Assembly (NCBI GenBank): GCA_015489065.1
Contig: WGAO01000030.1
Location: 1-39,977, forward strand
DNA length: 39,977 nucleotides
Direction of reading: 5' to 3'
Source: Thermotogaceae bacterium
GTDB lineage: Bacteria; Thermotogota; Thermotogae; Thermotogales; Thermotogaceae
Positions 16,681 through 25,394 of this stretch are shown piece after piece (position 1 is the stretch's first letter; each line of letters starts with the position of its first letter). The position numbers and the translations under genes were made by a program. The notes beneath the pieces are model-generated. The model ran no database searches and was not told the origin of the DNA. It was given only the letters and a program-made list of their open reading frames with translations.

Positions 16681-17328
16681 TCACCTGATCTTTTTCAATG
16701 CTTCATACTCTGCGGCAGATACGAGGTCTTCCCCTGTGACCATCCAGTCCTCCATGGAGGATATTCCATAGACATAATCGGGCTTCTTCAAAACTTTCTC
16801 CTTGAGATATTTGCGGATAAACCTTCTCTCAAGTCTCTTTACGAATACCCTGGCACCATTCTTATCGGTGCCAGGGAGTATTATGACTATCTCACCTTCA
16901 CCTAAATTGAAAGCCTTATCAGATTTTCTACTGGATGCGTTTAGAGAGGTTATGAGCATTCTGACTGCGTCCATGTCTCCATCCATAACTTTGAAGACTA
17001 CTAAGCTGAGTGGCATGGTATTTCTCTTAGCTTTCATGAATTCTTCTTCTAAGACTTCGCTAAATCCACCAACCTGAAGGTACATTTCATAAAGCCTCAC
17101 CTTTAGCTTCATGATTTTTTCGTCTATCCTGGAATCGATAACGTCGATAACATTTTCTGGTACATCATCCTCTAGTTTCCCAACAATGACTGTTGGTTTG
17201 TAAGTATGGGGTTTATCAGAGAAAATCAAGGCAGCTTCCTCTTCAGAGGAGACGGGTATCGACAAATTTTTCAAAAGTCTTTCAAATTTTCTCTTCGTTC
17301 TCTGCGGTAAATCAACATGTACAATCAT
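16681..17328 (-). CDS. Degenerate GGDEF-like domain protein
   Basis: This 215-residue soluble protein has an N-terminal part (1-75) of unclear fold, possibly receiver-like around [13 protein letters not shown]. Residues about 90-215 follow the course of a GGDEF domain: [20 protein letters not shown], then [20 protein letters not shown] where GGDEF is expected (GEGEI, residues 143-147). [10 protein letters not shown] and a closing [14 protein letters not shown] follow. The first metal-binding Asp of active cyclases is replaced (VVFKV instead of an LDID-type motif), there is no I-site and the signature is altered, so cyclase activity is unlikely. It could bind a nucleotide or a partner protein. 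Its ATG overlaps the pdxT stop (ATGA), tying it to vitamin B6 synthesis genes. The homology is my reading by eye. Confidence 0.75.
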   Translation of the reverse strand: MIVHVDLPQRTKRKFERLLKNLSIPVSSEEEAALIFSDKPHTYKPTVIVGKLEDDVPENVIDVIDSRIDEKIMKLKVRLYEMYLQVGGFSEVLEEEFMKAKRNTMPLSLVVFKVMDGDMDAVRMLITSLNASSRKSDKAFNLGEGEIVIILPGTDKNGARVFVKRLERRFIRKYLKEKVLKKPDYVYGISSMEDWMVTGEDLVSAAEYEALKKIR

Positions 17329-17900
17329 TTTTCAACCATCCTTAGGAAATATTCGTGTATCCTTGTGTCTTTTGTGAGTTCTGGATGAAACGAACTGGCC
17401 AAGATGTTTCCTTCCCTGACCAATACGGGGTCTCCTTTATACTCAGCTAAAACTTTTACATTTTCCCCAAGATTGATAATTCTCGGGGCTCTTATAAAAA
17501 CAGCTCTGAAAGGTTTCTCGCCAAGAGATTCTATCTTTATATCAACTTCAAAGCTCTCGACTTGCCTTCCATAGGCATTCCTTTCCACCTCAATATCTAG
17601 AACTCCCAAAAGTGGCTGGTTATAATCCGAAACCTTCTTAGATAGCAATATCATCCCCGCACATGTTCCATAAACTGGAAAACCTTCCTTTATTTTTTCG
17701 ACAAGAGGTTCTTTGATACCGACATTTTCCATTATCCTTCCCATAGTAGTGGATTCTCCACCAGGGATTATCAATCCATCAATCAAGTTTAAGTCTTCTG
17801 GGAGTTTCACCACGAGGGTCTCGACACCGATAAGATTCAACATCTCAACATGTTCTCTGAAGTCTCCCTGGAGCCCAAGAACTCCTATCCTCAATCTCAC
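17325..17900 (-). CDS. pdxT: Glutaminase subunit of PLP synthase
   Basis: This 191-residue class I glutamine amidotransferase supplies ammonia to PdxS for de novo pyridoxal 5'-phosphate synthesis. The sequence opens [15 protein letters not shown], has the oxyanion segment [13 protein letters not shown], nucleophile Cys 80 ([10 protein letters not shown]), and His 172 / Glu 174 (SFHPELTKD) to complete the triad. QVESFEVDI and AVFIRAPRI are also family markers. Its start overlaps the pdxS stop by four bases, and its stop overlaps the start of the degenerate GGDEF gene. With pdxS it forms the DXP-independent pathway, so PdxA/PdxJ would not be needed. Confidence 0.97.
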   Translation of the reverse strand: MRLRIGVLGLQGDFREHVEMLNLIGVETLVVKLPEDLNLIDGLIIPGGESTTMGRIMENVGIKEPLVEKIKEGFPVYGTCAGMILLSKKVSDYNQPLLGVLDIEVERNAYGRQVESFEVDIKIESLGEKPFRAVFIRAPRIINLGENVKVLAEYKGDPVLVREGNILASSFHPELTKDTRIHEYFLRMVEK

Positions 17901-18778
17901 CAGCCCCTTTCCTGCATTCTCACCTCAAGCTCATTTACGTCCAATCCAGACATTGGTTCTCCTATATCTTCGCTAACCTTGAGGAGTATCTTCGGATTGT
18001 CCCAATATGTCACCGCCATAACAACGGCCTTGGCCATCTTCATAGGATCTTTACTCTTGAATATACCAGATCCGACAAAGACACCGTCCGCACCTAACAT
18101 CATCATAAGAGCCGCATCTGCTGGAGTTGCCACTCCTCCAGCGGCAAAATTGACCACGGGAAGTCTTCCAAGTCTTTTTACCTCTCTTAAAAGCTCAACA
18201 GGTGCTCCTAAGTCTTTTGCTTCTTTCACTAATTCTTCCTCCGGCATGTTGACGACCTTTCTTATCTCATCCTGAACCCTTCTCATGTGTTTTACAGCCT
18301 CAACTATGTTCCCTGTTCCTGCTTCTCCTTTAGTCCTTATCATAGCAGCACCTTCTGCAATTCTTCTGAGCGCTTCCCCCAAGTCTCTCGCTCCACAAAC
18401 AAATGGAACTTTGTAATCATGTTTGTTTATGTGGAACTTATCGTCAGCTGGTGTAAGGACTTCGGACTCATCAATAAAATCAACTCCTAATTCTTCGAGT
18501 ATTCTTGCCTCAGCCATATGACCTATTCTAACCTTCGCCATAACCGGTATCGAGACAGCTTCCATTATCTCTATTATCTTCTTTATAGAAGCCATTCTTG
18601 CAACTCCGCCAGCCTTTCTTATATCAGCTGGGACTCTTTCAAGAGCCATTACTGCAACTGCACCTGCTTCTTCAGCTATCTTAGCTTGTTCTGCATTCGT
18701 AACATCCATTATCACTCCGCCTTTAAACATCTCGGCAAAACCTTTCTTGACCATCCAGGTCCCTTTGTAAACTTCCAT
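17897..18778 (-). CDS. pdxS: Pyridoxal 5'-phosphate synthase subunit PdxS
   Basis: The track begins at 18799, but ATG 18778 has GGGAGGGGATC upstream and gives exactly the usual 293 residues, so I choose it. The TIM-barrel enzyme builds PLP from ribose 5-phosphate, glyceraldehyde 3-phosphate and ammonia delivered by PdxT. Visible landmarks are [20 protein letters not shown], the Schiff-base Lys 82 ([10 protein letters not shown]), Lys 150 ([12 protein letters not shown]), and [17 protein letters not shown] near the phosphate site. The C-terminal helix segment is typical. It is the first gene of the operon pdxS-pdxT-degenerate GGDEF-exonuclease. An extended -10 (TGATATAAT) sits about 60 bases upstream. 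No PLP-sensing MocR-type gene is near. Confidence 0.98.
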   Translation of the reverse strand: MEVYKGTWMVKKGFAEMFKGGVIMDVTNAEQAKIAEEAGAVAVMALERVPADIRKAGGVARMASIKKIIEIMEAVSIPVMAKVRIGHMAEARILEELGVDFIDESEVLTPADDKFHINKHDYKVPFVCGARDLGEALRRIAEGAAMIRTKGEAGTGNIVEAVKHMRRVQDEIRKVVNMPEEELVKEAKDLGAPVELLREVKRLGRLPVVNFAAGGVATPADAALMMMLGADGVFVGSGIFKSKDPMKMAKAVVMAVTYWDNPKILLKVSEDIGEPMSGLDVNELEVRMQERGW

Positions 18779-18839
18779 TTTGATCCCCTCCCGTTCCATT
18801 TATCTGTTCAAATTGAATTTTACTCCACTCGTGTGGGAA

Positions 18840-18848
18840 ATTATATCA
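18840..18848 (-). promoter_or_regulatory. Extended -10 promoter for the pdxS operon
   Basis: On the minus strand TGATATAAT combines a TGn extension with a perfect TATAAT. Transcription would begin near 18833, leaving a leader of about 55 bases that contains a small hairpin (CCAC, ACGA, GTGG). No clear -35 is seen. Confidence 0.55.
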
Positions 18849-18897
18849 CCAACCGAAAGCAATTTGTGGTGTACAATACCCAGGGAGGTGTCTGCTC

Positions 18898-19857
18898 TTG
18901 AGGAAACTAATAATTTTTTTGATGGGTTTTAGCTTACTCTATGCAGGAGTTGTTCATATCTCCTCTGATTTTGTCGAACCAGAAGACGATATAATAACCT
19001 ACTCTGGAAATGTTTCAGCTTTTATAGATGAAGACAATGTACATCTTTGGGCGTCCACCCTGACCGTCAGTAAGTACGCAGGAGATTGGCGAAAGATAAA
19101 AGCCTTGGGAACGGTCTCAATTGAAACCAAGTCTATGATAGCCACTTCTGACGAACTTAATTATGACCTTCAGGACAAAAAAGGAACTCTATCTGGAAGC
19201 GCAACAGTCTTCTTGACAAATGACAATGCTACCGTTTTAACGGATTCTCTGGATTTTGATTTGAATAGGAACTTTTACGCTTCATATAAGAGAAGCACTA
19301 TGTTCAGAAAAGATGTCGTTGCTACATCCAATACATTTACCTATGATGGGTCAGTCATGGTTCTTAAAGGAGATGTCGAAGCCAAAAGCAGAGAGACAAA
19401 TCTGTTTGGAGACAAGGCGGTACTCAACCTAGACAAAGACATGATGGATGTAAGGGGAGATGTCAGCGTAATTCTTGAAGATGCCACAATTACCGGAAAG
19501 GATCTCGTATACGATATGGAGAGCGAGGGAACATTCACAGGAAATGTGAGAGCTGAGATACAGGGAGAGAAGTCCAGCATAAAGATATCTTCTGATTATC
19601 TCAAATTCAACACGAAGAGAAAGGTTTACATTGGCTGGAGCGATGAAGGAAAAGTAAAGATATGGAAAGGAAAGACTTATACAGAGTCGAAGAGATTCAA
19701 GTATTCGAAAGATACAGGAGTAGTCGAACTCACAGGAGGAGTTTTCATACATGACATAGAGAAGGATGTAAAAATGTGGGCCGAAAGGGCACTTATATAT
19801 TTGAATGAAGATAAGATGAAAGCCTTCAAAGTTAAGACAGAGATAACTACGAAGTGA
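18898..19857 (+). CDS. Exported OstA/LptA-like protein
   Basis: This 319-residue protein begins with a signal peptide (MRKLIIFLMGFSLLYAG). The remainder is a run of OstA/LptA-type beta repeats: ITYSGNVSAFIDEDNVHLWA, LNYDLQDKKGTLSGSATVFL, FTYDGSVMVLKGDVEAKSR, LDKDMMDVRGDVSVILEDA, VYDMESEGTFTGNVRAEI and VVELTGGVFIHDIEK. That repeat style is characteristic of the beta-jellyroll that carries lipopolysaccharide across the periplasm in Gram-negatives. Thermotogota are described as lacking conventional LPS, so the cargo is unknown; it might help build or lipidate the outer toga. The TTG start has GGGAGGTG upstream. It leads a plus-strand operon with the racemase, the CCA-adding fusion and the aminopeptidase. 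No LptB/F/G/D genes are in the window. Confidence 0.75.
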   Translation: MRKLIIFLMGFSLLYAGVVHISSDFVEPEDDIITYSGNVSAFIDEDNVHLWASTLTVSKYAGDWRKIKALGTVSIETKSMIATSDELNYDLQDKKGTLSGSATVFLTNDNATVLTDSLDFDLNRNFYASYKRSTMFRKDVVATSNTFTYDGSVMVLKGDVEAKSRETNLFGDKAVLNLDKDMMDVRGDVSVILEDATITGKDLVYDMESEGTFTGNVRAEIQGEKSSIKISSDYLKFNTKRKVYIGWSDEGKVKIWKGKTYTESKRFKYSKDTGVVELTGGVFIHDIEKDVKMWAERALIYLNEDKMKAFKVKTEITTK

Positions 19858-19867
19858 GGTGATTATC

Positions 19868-20539
19868 TTGAAAAAAATCGGCTTGATAGGAGGAACGAGT
19901 CCGGAATCGACACTTCTTTACTATGAAAATCTGATAAGCCTCTCAAGAGAAAATCTACCTGAGAATGTGTATCCAGAAATTCTCATATACAGTGTGAATT
20001 TCGATTTTGTGGTAAGTAACATGAGACGGGAACCAAGGATAGTTGCAGAAAAATTCAACGAGATTTTGAAAATTTTTGAGAGTTCTGGCGTCGAAATAGG
20101 AGCTTTGACTGCTAATACAATGCATCTTCTTTACGATATGCTCAACACATCAATTCAAATGATTCACATAGTGGATTCCGTCAAGAATTACTCTGTGAAG
20201 AAAAACTACAAGAAGCTAGTCTTATTTGGGACGAAGCGAACGATGGAGAGCGATTTATACCCATCTAAGATGAAGGATGAGGGGATAGAGATAATAATAC
20301 CTTCAGAAGATGATAGAGAAGAGATCAACGAGATTATATTTTCTATAACCGCTAATGGCGTGGATGAACAACTCAAGGATAGAGCTATGAAAATTGCGGA
20401 GAAATATGCAGGTCTTGCGGATGCCATAATACTCGGCTGCACAGAGCTTCCACTAGTTTTAAGAGATTCAGGATTTGAAGTCATAGATACAGTTGAAGTT
20501 CACGCTAGGGACATATTTTTCAAGGCGGTGGAAGGTTGA
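19868..20539 (+). CDS. Aspartate/glutamate racemase family protein
   Basis: The track starts at GTG 19859, which is part of the SD (GTGAGGTGATTATC). TTG 19868 is preferred, giving 223 residues. The protein has the family N-terminus KKIGLIGGTSPEST, a first-half active-site region ALTANTMHLLYD and a second-half ILGCTELPLVL. Cys 191 of the second site is present. At the first site the residue before Asn, normally Cys (or Thr in E. coli YgeA-type enzymes), is Ala 82 here, so a two-base racemase mechanism is questionable. A Thr sits one position earlier. It may be a racemase with altered mechanism or a related decarboxylase or isomerase. It ends in a TTGA overlap with the CCA-adding fusion gene. 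Confidence 0.85.
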   Translation: MKKIGLIGGTSPESTLLYYENLISLSRENLPENVYPEILIYSVNFDFVVSNMRREPRIVAEKFNEILKIFESSGVEIGALTANTMHLLYDMLNTSIQMIHIVDSVKNYSVKKNYKKLVLFGTKRTMESDLYPSKMKDEGIEIIIPSEDDREEINEIIFSITANGVDEQLKDRAMKIAEKYAGLADAIILGCTELPLVLRDSGFEVIDTVEVHARDIFFKAVEG

Positions 20540-23193
20540 AGATAATAGCACCGCATCGAAATCCCGATTTTGATGCATTTGCATCCGCCGTTGCTTACAA
20601 ACTTTTAAATCCCGACCATGAGATCGTTCTCAGCGGACACCCAACACAGAACCTTCACGAATACTTGAGAATATACGGGGATAGGTTTAGATACCTGACA
20701 GATAAAGAGATAAAGCCTGAAGAGATTGAAAAAGTTGTAGTTGTTGATACAGCATCTCCAAATAGATTGAGCGAGAAGATAAGAGATCTCTTATCAAAGG
20801 CTGAGGTGATTGTATACGATCATCATCCAGATATCAAAGAGGGCGGTATAAAAGGAGAAATGCACCTTGAAAAAGTCGGTGCGGCAACCACAATACTCGT
20901 GGAGGAGATAATGGAGAAAGGTGTAGATATCGATCCGATTGTTGCAACGCTTCTCGCAATAGCTATATATGAGGATACGGGAAATCTCCTCTATACCTCC
21001 ACGACTCCAAGGGATCTCGAAGCCGTTAAATTTCTCCTGGAGAACAAGGCAAATCTTGTTGAAGTTTCTGAGTATGTGAAACTGGACTTGAGCTACGATC
21101 AAAAACAGATTTTGGAGGAGCTGTTTAAAAGTGTTAAGGAATATACAATTGGTGGTGTAGAAGTAGCAATTGCAACTGCAGAATACGAAAAATTTGTGGG
21201 CGGGTTGAATGTTGTGACAAGCAAGCTCTGGAGTAGTGGAGGATATGAAACACTTATATGTATTGTAAAAACTGGGAAGAAAACTTTCGTTATAGGGAGA
21301 ACTTCCTCTCCTGATGTGAATATAGGTGGGCTGATGTCAAGTTTAGGTGGAGGCGGTCATAGAAAAGCCGGGTCTGCTTCATTTTCCGGCAAAAGTGTAG
21401 ATGAGGCTGTTGCGATCGTTCTAAATAAGCTGAAGGAGTACATATCACCTGCTGTTAGAGCTAGGGATGCCATGTCGTCTCCCGTTAAGGTTATATACGC
21501 AAGAGAGACGATAGAGGAAGCCAATCGAATAATGGAAAGAACCGGTCATAGCGGTCTTCCGGTAGTTGAGGGTAACAAATTGGTCGGGATAGTCACCAAA
21601 AAAGCTGTCGATAAAGCTATCAATCACGGACTTGGAGACAGACCAGTTAAGTCAATAATGAGCTCGAAACTCGTGACGGCATCTCCAGATACTCCTCTTA
21701 GTAAGATAAGGCAGTTGATGATAGAGAACGATATAGGGAGGGTCCCGATAATAGAAAACGGCGTTCTAGTCGGTATAGTGACAAGGACTGACATATTGAG
21801 AACGATATTTGGAGAAGTTGGCGGGAACAAGAAGGTAGAAGGGGTCTACAGAAAAGATGCCAATGTCTTTGTCGATATAAGACACCTAATGAGAGAGAGA
21901 GTGAATCCAAGAATATTGAATCTCTTAAGGCTTCTTGGAACTCTGGCAGATGACAGAGAAACGAAGATCTATGTTGTGGGAGGATTTGTTAGAGATCTCC
22001 TGCTGAATATTCCCAATGAGGATGTTGACATAGTTGTTGAGGGGAACGGACCGGATTTTGCGAAGTACGCTGCGAAGTTTTTGGATGTTAGTGTTGTGGT
22101 TCATGATCAATTCATGACAGCATCCCTCTTTTTTAAAGATGGATTCAGAATAGATGTTGCAACAGCTCGGACAGAGTATTATGAATCCCCTGCTAAGCTT
22201 CCCAAGGTTGATGTGAGCTCGATAAAGAATGATCTGTACAGACGGGATTTTACGATAAACTCCATGGCCATTAAGCTCAACCCTGTTGAATTTGGAATAC
22301 TTTATGATTTCTTCGGAGGTAGAAGGGACTTAGAGGAAGGAATAATAAGAGCGCTCCATACTCTGTCCTTTATAGACGATCCAACGCGAATTCTCAGGGC
22401 AGTTAGATTTGAGCAGAGATTCGATTTTAAAATAGAAGAGACAACGGAGAATCTCATAAGAGAAGCTGTGGATGGTGGATATCTGGAACACGTTACCGGA
22501 ATGAGATTAAGGCAGGAGATAGAAAAAATACTGAAAGAGAGAGAACCTCTCAAATCTGTGAAGAGGTTGGCACAATTGGGAGTTATAAAGCATCTTTTCC
22601 CGCGAACATACTACAGTCAGGTTATGGATAAAAAGCTAGAAGGACTATTTGAATTTCTTCCTTTTGCCGAGAAGAAATTTCCCAGCTTGAACAAGTTCTA
22701 TGCCTTGATGTATGTGTTTCTAGAGTATTATGATGAGGGAAGCTTGGAGTTCGTTAAATATAGATACTCCATACCTGATAAAGTGACAAGCGAATTGAAA
22801 ATTCTGGAAAAAAGGGTCAAGGACATAGCTGCTGGAATAGACAATGGAAGAGAATTCTCTTGGATCTATGACAACTTGAAGGATGTCTCACCTGAAGGAA
22901 TATGTTATGTGGCTTCATATCTCACTGAGAAAGGGAGAAGAAGGCTAAAAGAATATCTAGAGAAATTGGACTCTGCAAAACCTCGCATTGTCAATGGAAA
23001 ATATTTGATAAAGCTTGGCATCAGTCCTGGTCCTGAGATAGGAGAGATAATAAGCGAAATCATAAAAGGGAAATTAAACGGTGTTGTGAAAGATGAAGAA
23101 TCTTTTGTAAAGGAGATTTTGGAAAGGAGGAATAGTAGTGAAAAACCTGGTTTTCAAAAGAGAAACGGGGTGGAAGATACTCAGTCGGGATGA
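20536..23193 (+). CDS. DHH-DHHA1 / CBS / CCA-adding nucleotidyltransferase fusion
   Basis: This 885-residue protein joins three modules. Residues 1-315 form a DHH/DHHA1 phosphoesterase (PHRNPDFDAFASA, VVDTASPNR, VYDHHPD, LGGGGHRKAGSASF). Residues about 316-430 hold two CBS domains (MSSPVKVIYARETIEEA, MSSKLVTASPDTPLSKI). Residues about 460-870 form a class II tRNA nucleotidyltransferase: VVGGFVRDLLL near 481, catalytic DVDIVVEG, RRDFTINSMAIKL near 571, DPTRILRAVRFEQRF, then helical neck and body. The same fusion is known in T. maritima and Aquifex, where the nucleotidyltransferase part adds CCA or CC to tRNA 3' ends. The DHH part may be an oligoribonuclease or cyclic-dinucleotide hydrolase, and the CBS pair may bind adenine nucleotides; both are inference. 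The start is TTG in a TTGA overlap. The gene tail overlaps the aminopeptidase by 56 bases. Confidence 0.93.
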   Translation: MKIIAPHRNPDFDAFASAVAYKLLNPDHEIVLSGHPTQNLHEYLRIYGDRFRYLTDKEIKPEEIEKVVVVDTASPNRLSEKIRDLLSKAEVIVYDHHPDIKEGGIKGEMHLEKVGAATTILVEEIMEKGVDIDPIVATLLAIAIYEDTGNLLYTSTTPRDLEAVKFLLENKANLVEVSEYVKLDLSYDQKQILEELFKSVKEYTIGGVEVAIATAEYEKFVGGLNVVTSKLWSSGGYETLICIVKTGKKTFVIGRTSSPDVNIGGLMSSLGGGGHRKAGSASFSGKSVDEAVAIVLNKLKEYISPAVRARDAMSSPVKVIYARETIEEANRIMERTGHSGLPVVEGNKLVGIVTKKAVDKAINHGLGDRPVKSIMSSKLVTASPDTPLSKIRQLMIENDIGRVPIIENGVLVGIVTRTDILRTIFGEVGGNKKVEGVYRKDANVFVDIRHLMRERVNPRILNLLRLLGTLADDRETKIYVVGGFVRDLLLNIPNEDVDIVVEGNGPDFAKYAAKFLDVSVVVHDQFMTASLFFKDGFRIDVATARTEYYESPAKLPKVDVSSIKNDLYRRDFTINSMAIKLNPVEFGILYDFFGGRRDLEEGIIRALHTLSFIDDPTRILRAVRFEQRFDFKIEETTENLIREAVDGGYLEHVTGMRLRQEIEKILKEREPLKSVKRLAQLGVIKHLFPRTYYSQVMDKKLEGLFEFLPFAEKKFPSLNKFYALMYVFLEYYDEGSLEFVKYRYSIPDKVTSELKILEKRVKDIAAGIDNGREFSWIYDNLKDVSPEGICYVASYLTEKGRRRLKEYLEKLDSAKPRIVNGKYLIKLGISPGPEIGEIISEIIKGKLNGVVKDEESFVKEILERRNSSEKPGFQKRNGVEDTQSG

Positions 23194-24499
23194 ATTAGAG
23201 AGATTTTCAAGAGGGTATATGGATTTCATAGGAAAGTGCAAAACTGAAAGACAGGTTGTCAGCTTTGTTGAAGATGTTCTCAGAAGAAACGGTTTTTCAA
23301 GTATTGAGGAATATGATGGCTCTGTTCCGGCGAAAATCTATATGAAATTTAGAGCTAAAGCAATAATTGCAGTGAAGCTCTCCGAAAGTCTTATCAGGGG
23401 AATAAACCTTGTTGCTGCTCACATAGATTCTCCCAGGATAGATCTAAAACCCCATCCGATATTCGAAGACGAAGGCATAGCGCTTGCAAAGACGCACTAT
23501 TACGGTGGTGTGAAGAAGTATCAATGGTTTAACATACCTCTCTCTATTGTCGGAGTGGTAGTAAAAGAGGATGGAAGCGTTGTAGATATAAACATAGGTG
23601 AAAAAGAGGAAGATCCAGTCTTTGTGATATCGGATTTGCTTCCTCATCTTGACAGGAAAGACGCAAAAGTTTCAGAAAAATTTCAGGCTGAGAAGATGAA
23701 TCTTATTCTTGGTTCCATGCCTCTTGATGACGAGGAAAAAGAGGCTGTGAAATTGAATATTCTGAAAATACTGAATGATCTTTACGGAATAAAAGAGGAA
23801 GACCTAGTCAGTGCAGATCTAGCGCTTGTTCCATCTTTTCCACCAAGAGAAGTTGGCTTGGATAGAAGCTTCATAGCGGCGTATGGCCATGATGACAGAG
23901 TATGCGCTTATACATCAATGATGGCACTTATCGATTCAAAAGATGGAAAGAATATGGGGATTATACTGTTCGATAAGGAAGAAATAGGAAGCGATGGGAA
24001 CACCGGAGCTAAGAGTAGATTCTATTTAATGTTTTTCAGGAAAATTCTCAAGAAGCAAGGGTATGAAGATGTTGAATACTATCTGGACGAGGTTCTTGAG
24101 AAATCCTATGTGATATCCGCAGATGTCAACGCTGCTGTTAATCCTTCATACAAAGATGTTCATGATCTTAACAACGCAGCAAGAGCTGGATACGGAATAG
24201 TCTTGACAAAATATACTGGAGCTAGAGGAAAGGCTGGTGCTAGTGAAGCAAGGGCAGAGCTCGTTGCTAAGGTAAGATCTGCCCTCAACAGCAGAGGAAT
24301 ACTTTGGCAAGTTGGTACCCTTGGGAAAGTAGATGTTGGAGGAGGCGGAACAGTTGCAAAATTTTTAGCGGAAAAAGGGGCAGAAGTGATAGACATGGGA
24401 CCTGGCTTGATAGGTATGCACTCACCTTACGAGCTAGTTTCCAAAGTGGATTTGTACGAATCTTATAGAGCTTACAAAGCACTTTTGGAAGAATTGTGA
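23138..24499 (+). CDS. M18 family aminopeptidase
   Basis: This 453-residue zinc metallo-aminopeptidase closely resembles the T. maritima M18 enzyme as I recall it. Metal and catalytic segments are in order: AAHIDSPRIDLKPHP, AYGHDDRVCAY, LFDKEEIGSDGNTGA, VISADVNAAVN and IGMHSPYELVSK. The glycine-rich KVDVGGGGTVAKFLAEKGA is also typical. It removes N-terminal residues from peptides in the cytosol and is expected to be a large oligomer. The start is GTG with AAAGGAGG eight bases upstream; it lies 56 bases inside the end of the previous gene in another frame, a larger overlap than elsewhere in the window. It is last in its operon and is followed directly by a strong terminator. Confidence 0.95.
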   Translation: MKNLVFKRETGWKILSRDELERFSRGYMDFIGKCKTERQVVSFVEDVLRRNGFSSIEEYDGSVPAKIYMKFRAKAIIAVKLSESLIRGINLVAAHIDSPRIDLKPHPIFEDEGIALAKTHYYGGVKKYQWFNIPLSIVGVVVKEDGSVVDINIGEKEEDPVFVISDLLPHLDRKDAKVSEKFQAEKMNLILGSMPLDDEEKEAVKLNILKILNDLYGIKEEDLVSADLALVPSFPPREVGLDRSFIAAYGHDDRVCAYTSMMALIDSKDGKNMGIILFDKEEIGSDGNTGAKSRFYLMFFRKILKKQGYEDVEYYLDEVLEKSYVISADVNAAVNPSYKDVHDLNNAARAGYGIVLTKYTGARGKAGASEARAELVAKVRSALNSRGILWQVGTLGKVDVGGGGTVAKFLAEKGAEVIDMGPGLIGMHSPYELVSKVDLYESYRAYKALLEEL

Positions 24500-24523
24500 G
24501 CCCCAAATCGGGGCTCTTTTTTT
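24498..24523 (+). terminator. Intrinsic terminator after the aminopeptidase gene
   Basis: GAGCCCC, loop AAATC and GGGGCTC form a perfect seven-base stem followed by seven T residues. The stop codon TGA overlaps the first stem bases. Confidence 0.93.
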
Positions 24524-24570
24524 AAAATTTCTCCTCTCATTGCCGATGAATAAAGTGGGAGGGGATAGAT

Positions 24571-25356
24571 GTGGAGAAGACGATGGATGTTCTCAGGGAT
24601 ATGAACATTGGGAGAGTTAAAGAAATACTGGCTATAATGTTTGGAATTGACATAATAAGGGAGAGAAACTCTGAGAGACTTCTTGAAAAACTTTCAAGGA
24701 TAGCGGTTGAAGTTCTCCACGGGATAAGTTTTGTCGAGATAATTAAAGACGGAAAAATCCTTTTTGAAAGTGGTGAAAAGAATGGTTCTCCTTTTGACTT
24801 AGATATAGGAGCAGGGTACATGATGAGAGTTTATATAGACGATTTAGATGATGAATCCTTAGAACTCCTTGAGTATCTTCAGATACTGTCGTCTGCGCAT
24901 ATATCTCTTCTTCACGAGATCGATATAGATCCTCTCACAGGAGCTCTCACAAGGAGAGCAGGTGAGAGAAAGTTGCTGAATCTGTTCAAAGGAGAAGAAA
25001 GATTTCAGATGGTGTTCGTAGATCTCGACGGCCTCAAGTATATGAATGACAAGTTTGGACACGAAGCTGGAGATATGTACCTCACGGATTTTGTAAAATC
25101 GGTGTCAGATGCTGATTTCGTTGTAAGATGGGGCGGCGATGAATTTATCCTAATCCTCAGAGAAAATGCAGAGGAATTCATGAAGAAAGCATCTGAAAAT
25201 TTCTGGGGAGAGTTTTCCTATGGTGTCGTTAGAGTTCCGGAGGAATCTGAAAATCTTAGGGAAGCCTTGAGAATTGCGGACGAGAGAATGTATCATATGA
25301 AACGATCTCGAAAGAGAGATTTAAATATACCTCAAAATTCACCTCATGTTGAGTAG
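24571..25356 (+). CDS. GGDEF diguanylate cyclase without I-site
   Basis: This is a 261-residue soluble protein. Residues 1-115 form an N-terminal region, possibly a small GAF- or PAS-like sensor, which I cannot name. Residues about 120-250 form a GGDEF domain opening with IDPLTGALTRRAGERKL, followed by metal-binding VFVDLDGLKYMNDKFGHEAG and an intact GGDEF (188-192). FSYGVVRVPEE and a closing ALRIADERMYHMKR complete it. The I-site position five residues before GGDEF is SDAD, not RxxD, so product inhibition through that site is not expected. The start is GTG with GGGAGGGG upstream, shortly after the aminopeptidase terminator. I found no convincing promoter in the short gap. The gene stands alone before the tRNA. 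Confidence 0.92.
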   Translation: MEKTMDVLRDMNIGRVKEILAIMFGIDIIRERNSERLLEKLSRIAVEVLHGISFVEIIKDGKILFESGEKNGSPFDLDIGAGYMMRVYIDDLDDESLELLEYLQILSSAHISLLHEIDIDPLTGALTRRAGERKLLNLFKGEERFQMVFVDLDGLKYMNDKFGHEAGDMYLTDFVKSVSDADFVVRWGGDEFILILRENAEEFMKKASENFWGEFSYGVVRVPEESENLREALRIADERMYHMKRSRKRDLNIPQNSPHVE

Positions 25357-25375
25357 TTAGGTATCCAAATTTTTG

Positions 25376-25384
25376 TGATAAAAT
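25376..25384 (+). promoter_or_regulatory. Extended -10 promoter for tRNA-Ser
   Basis: TGATAAAAT is a TGn extended -10 placed so that transcription would begin about four bases before the mature tRNA 5' end at 25395. No strong -35 is evident; a TTGAGT further upstream is too distant. Confidence 0.5.
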
Positions 25385-25394
25385 ACCTCCCTGG

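Noticed and set aside
18779-18839. Possible riboswitch in the pdxS leader
   Set aside because: Only one four-base stem is visible in about 55 bases; no known aptamer core is recognised.
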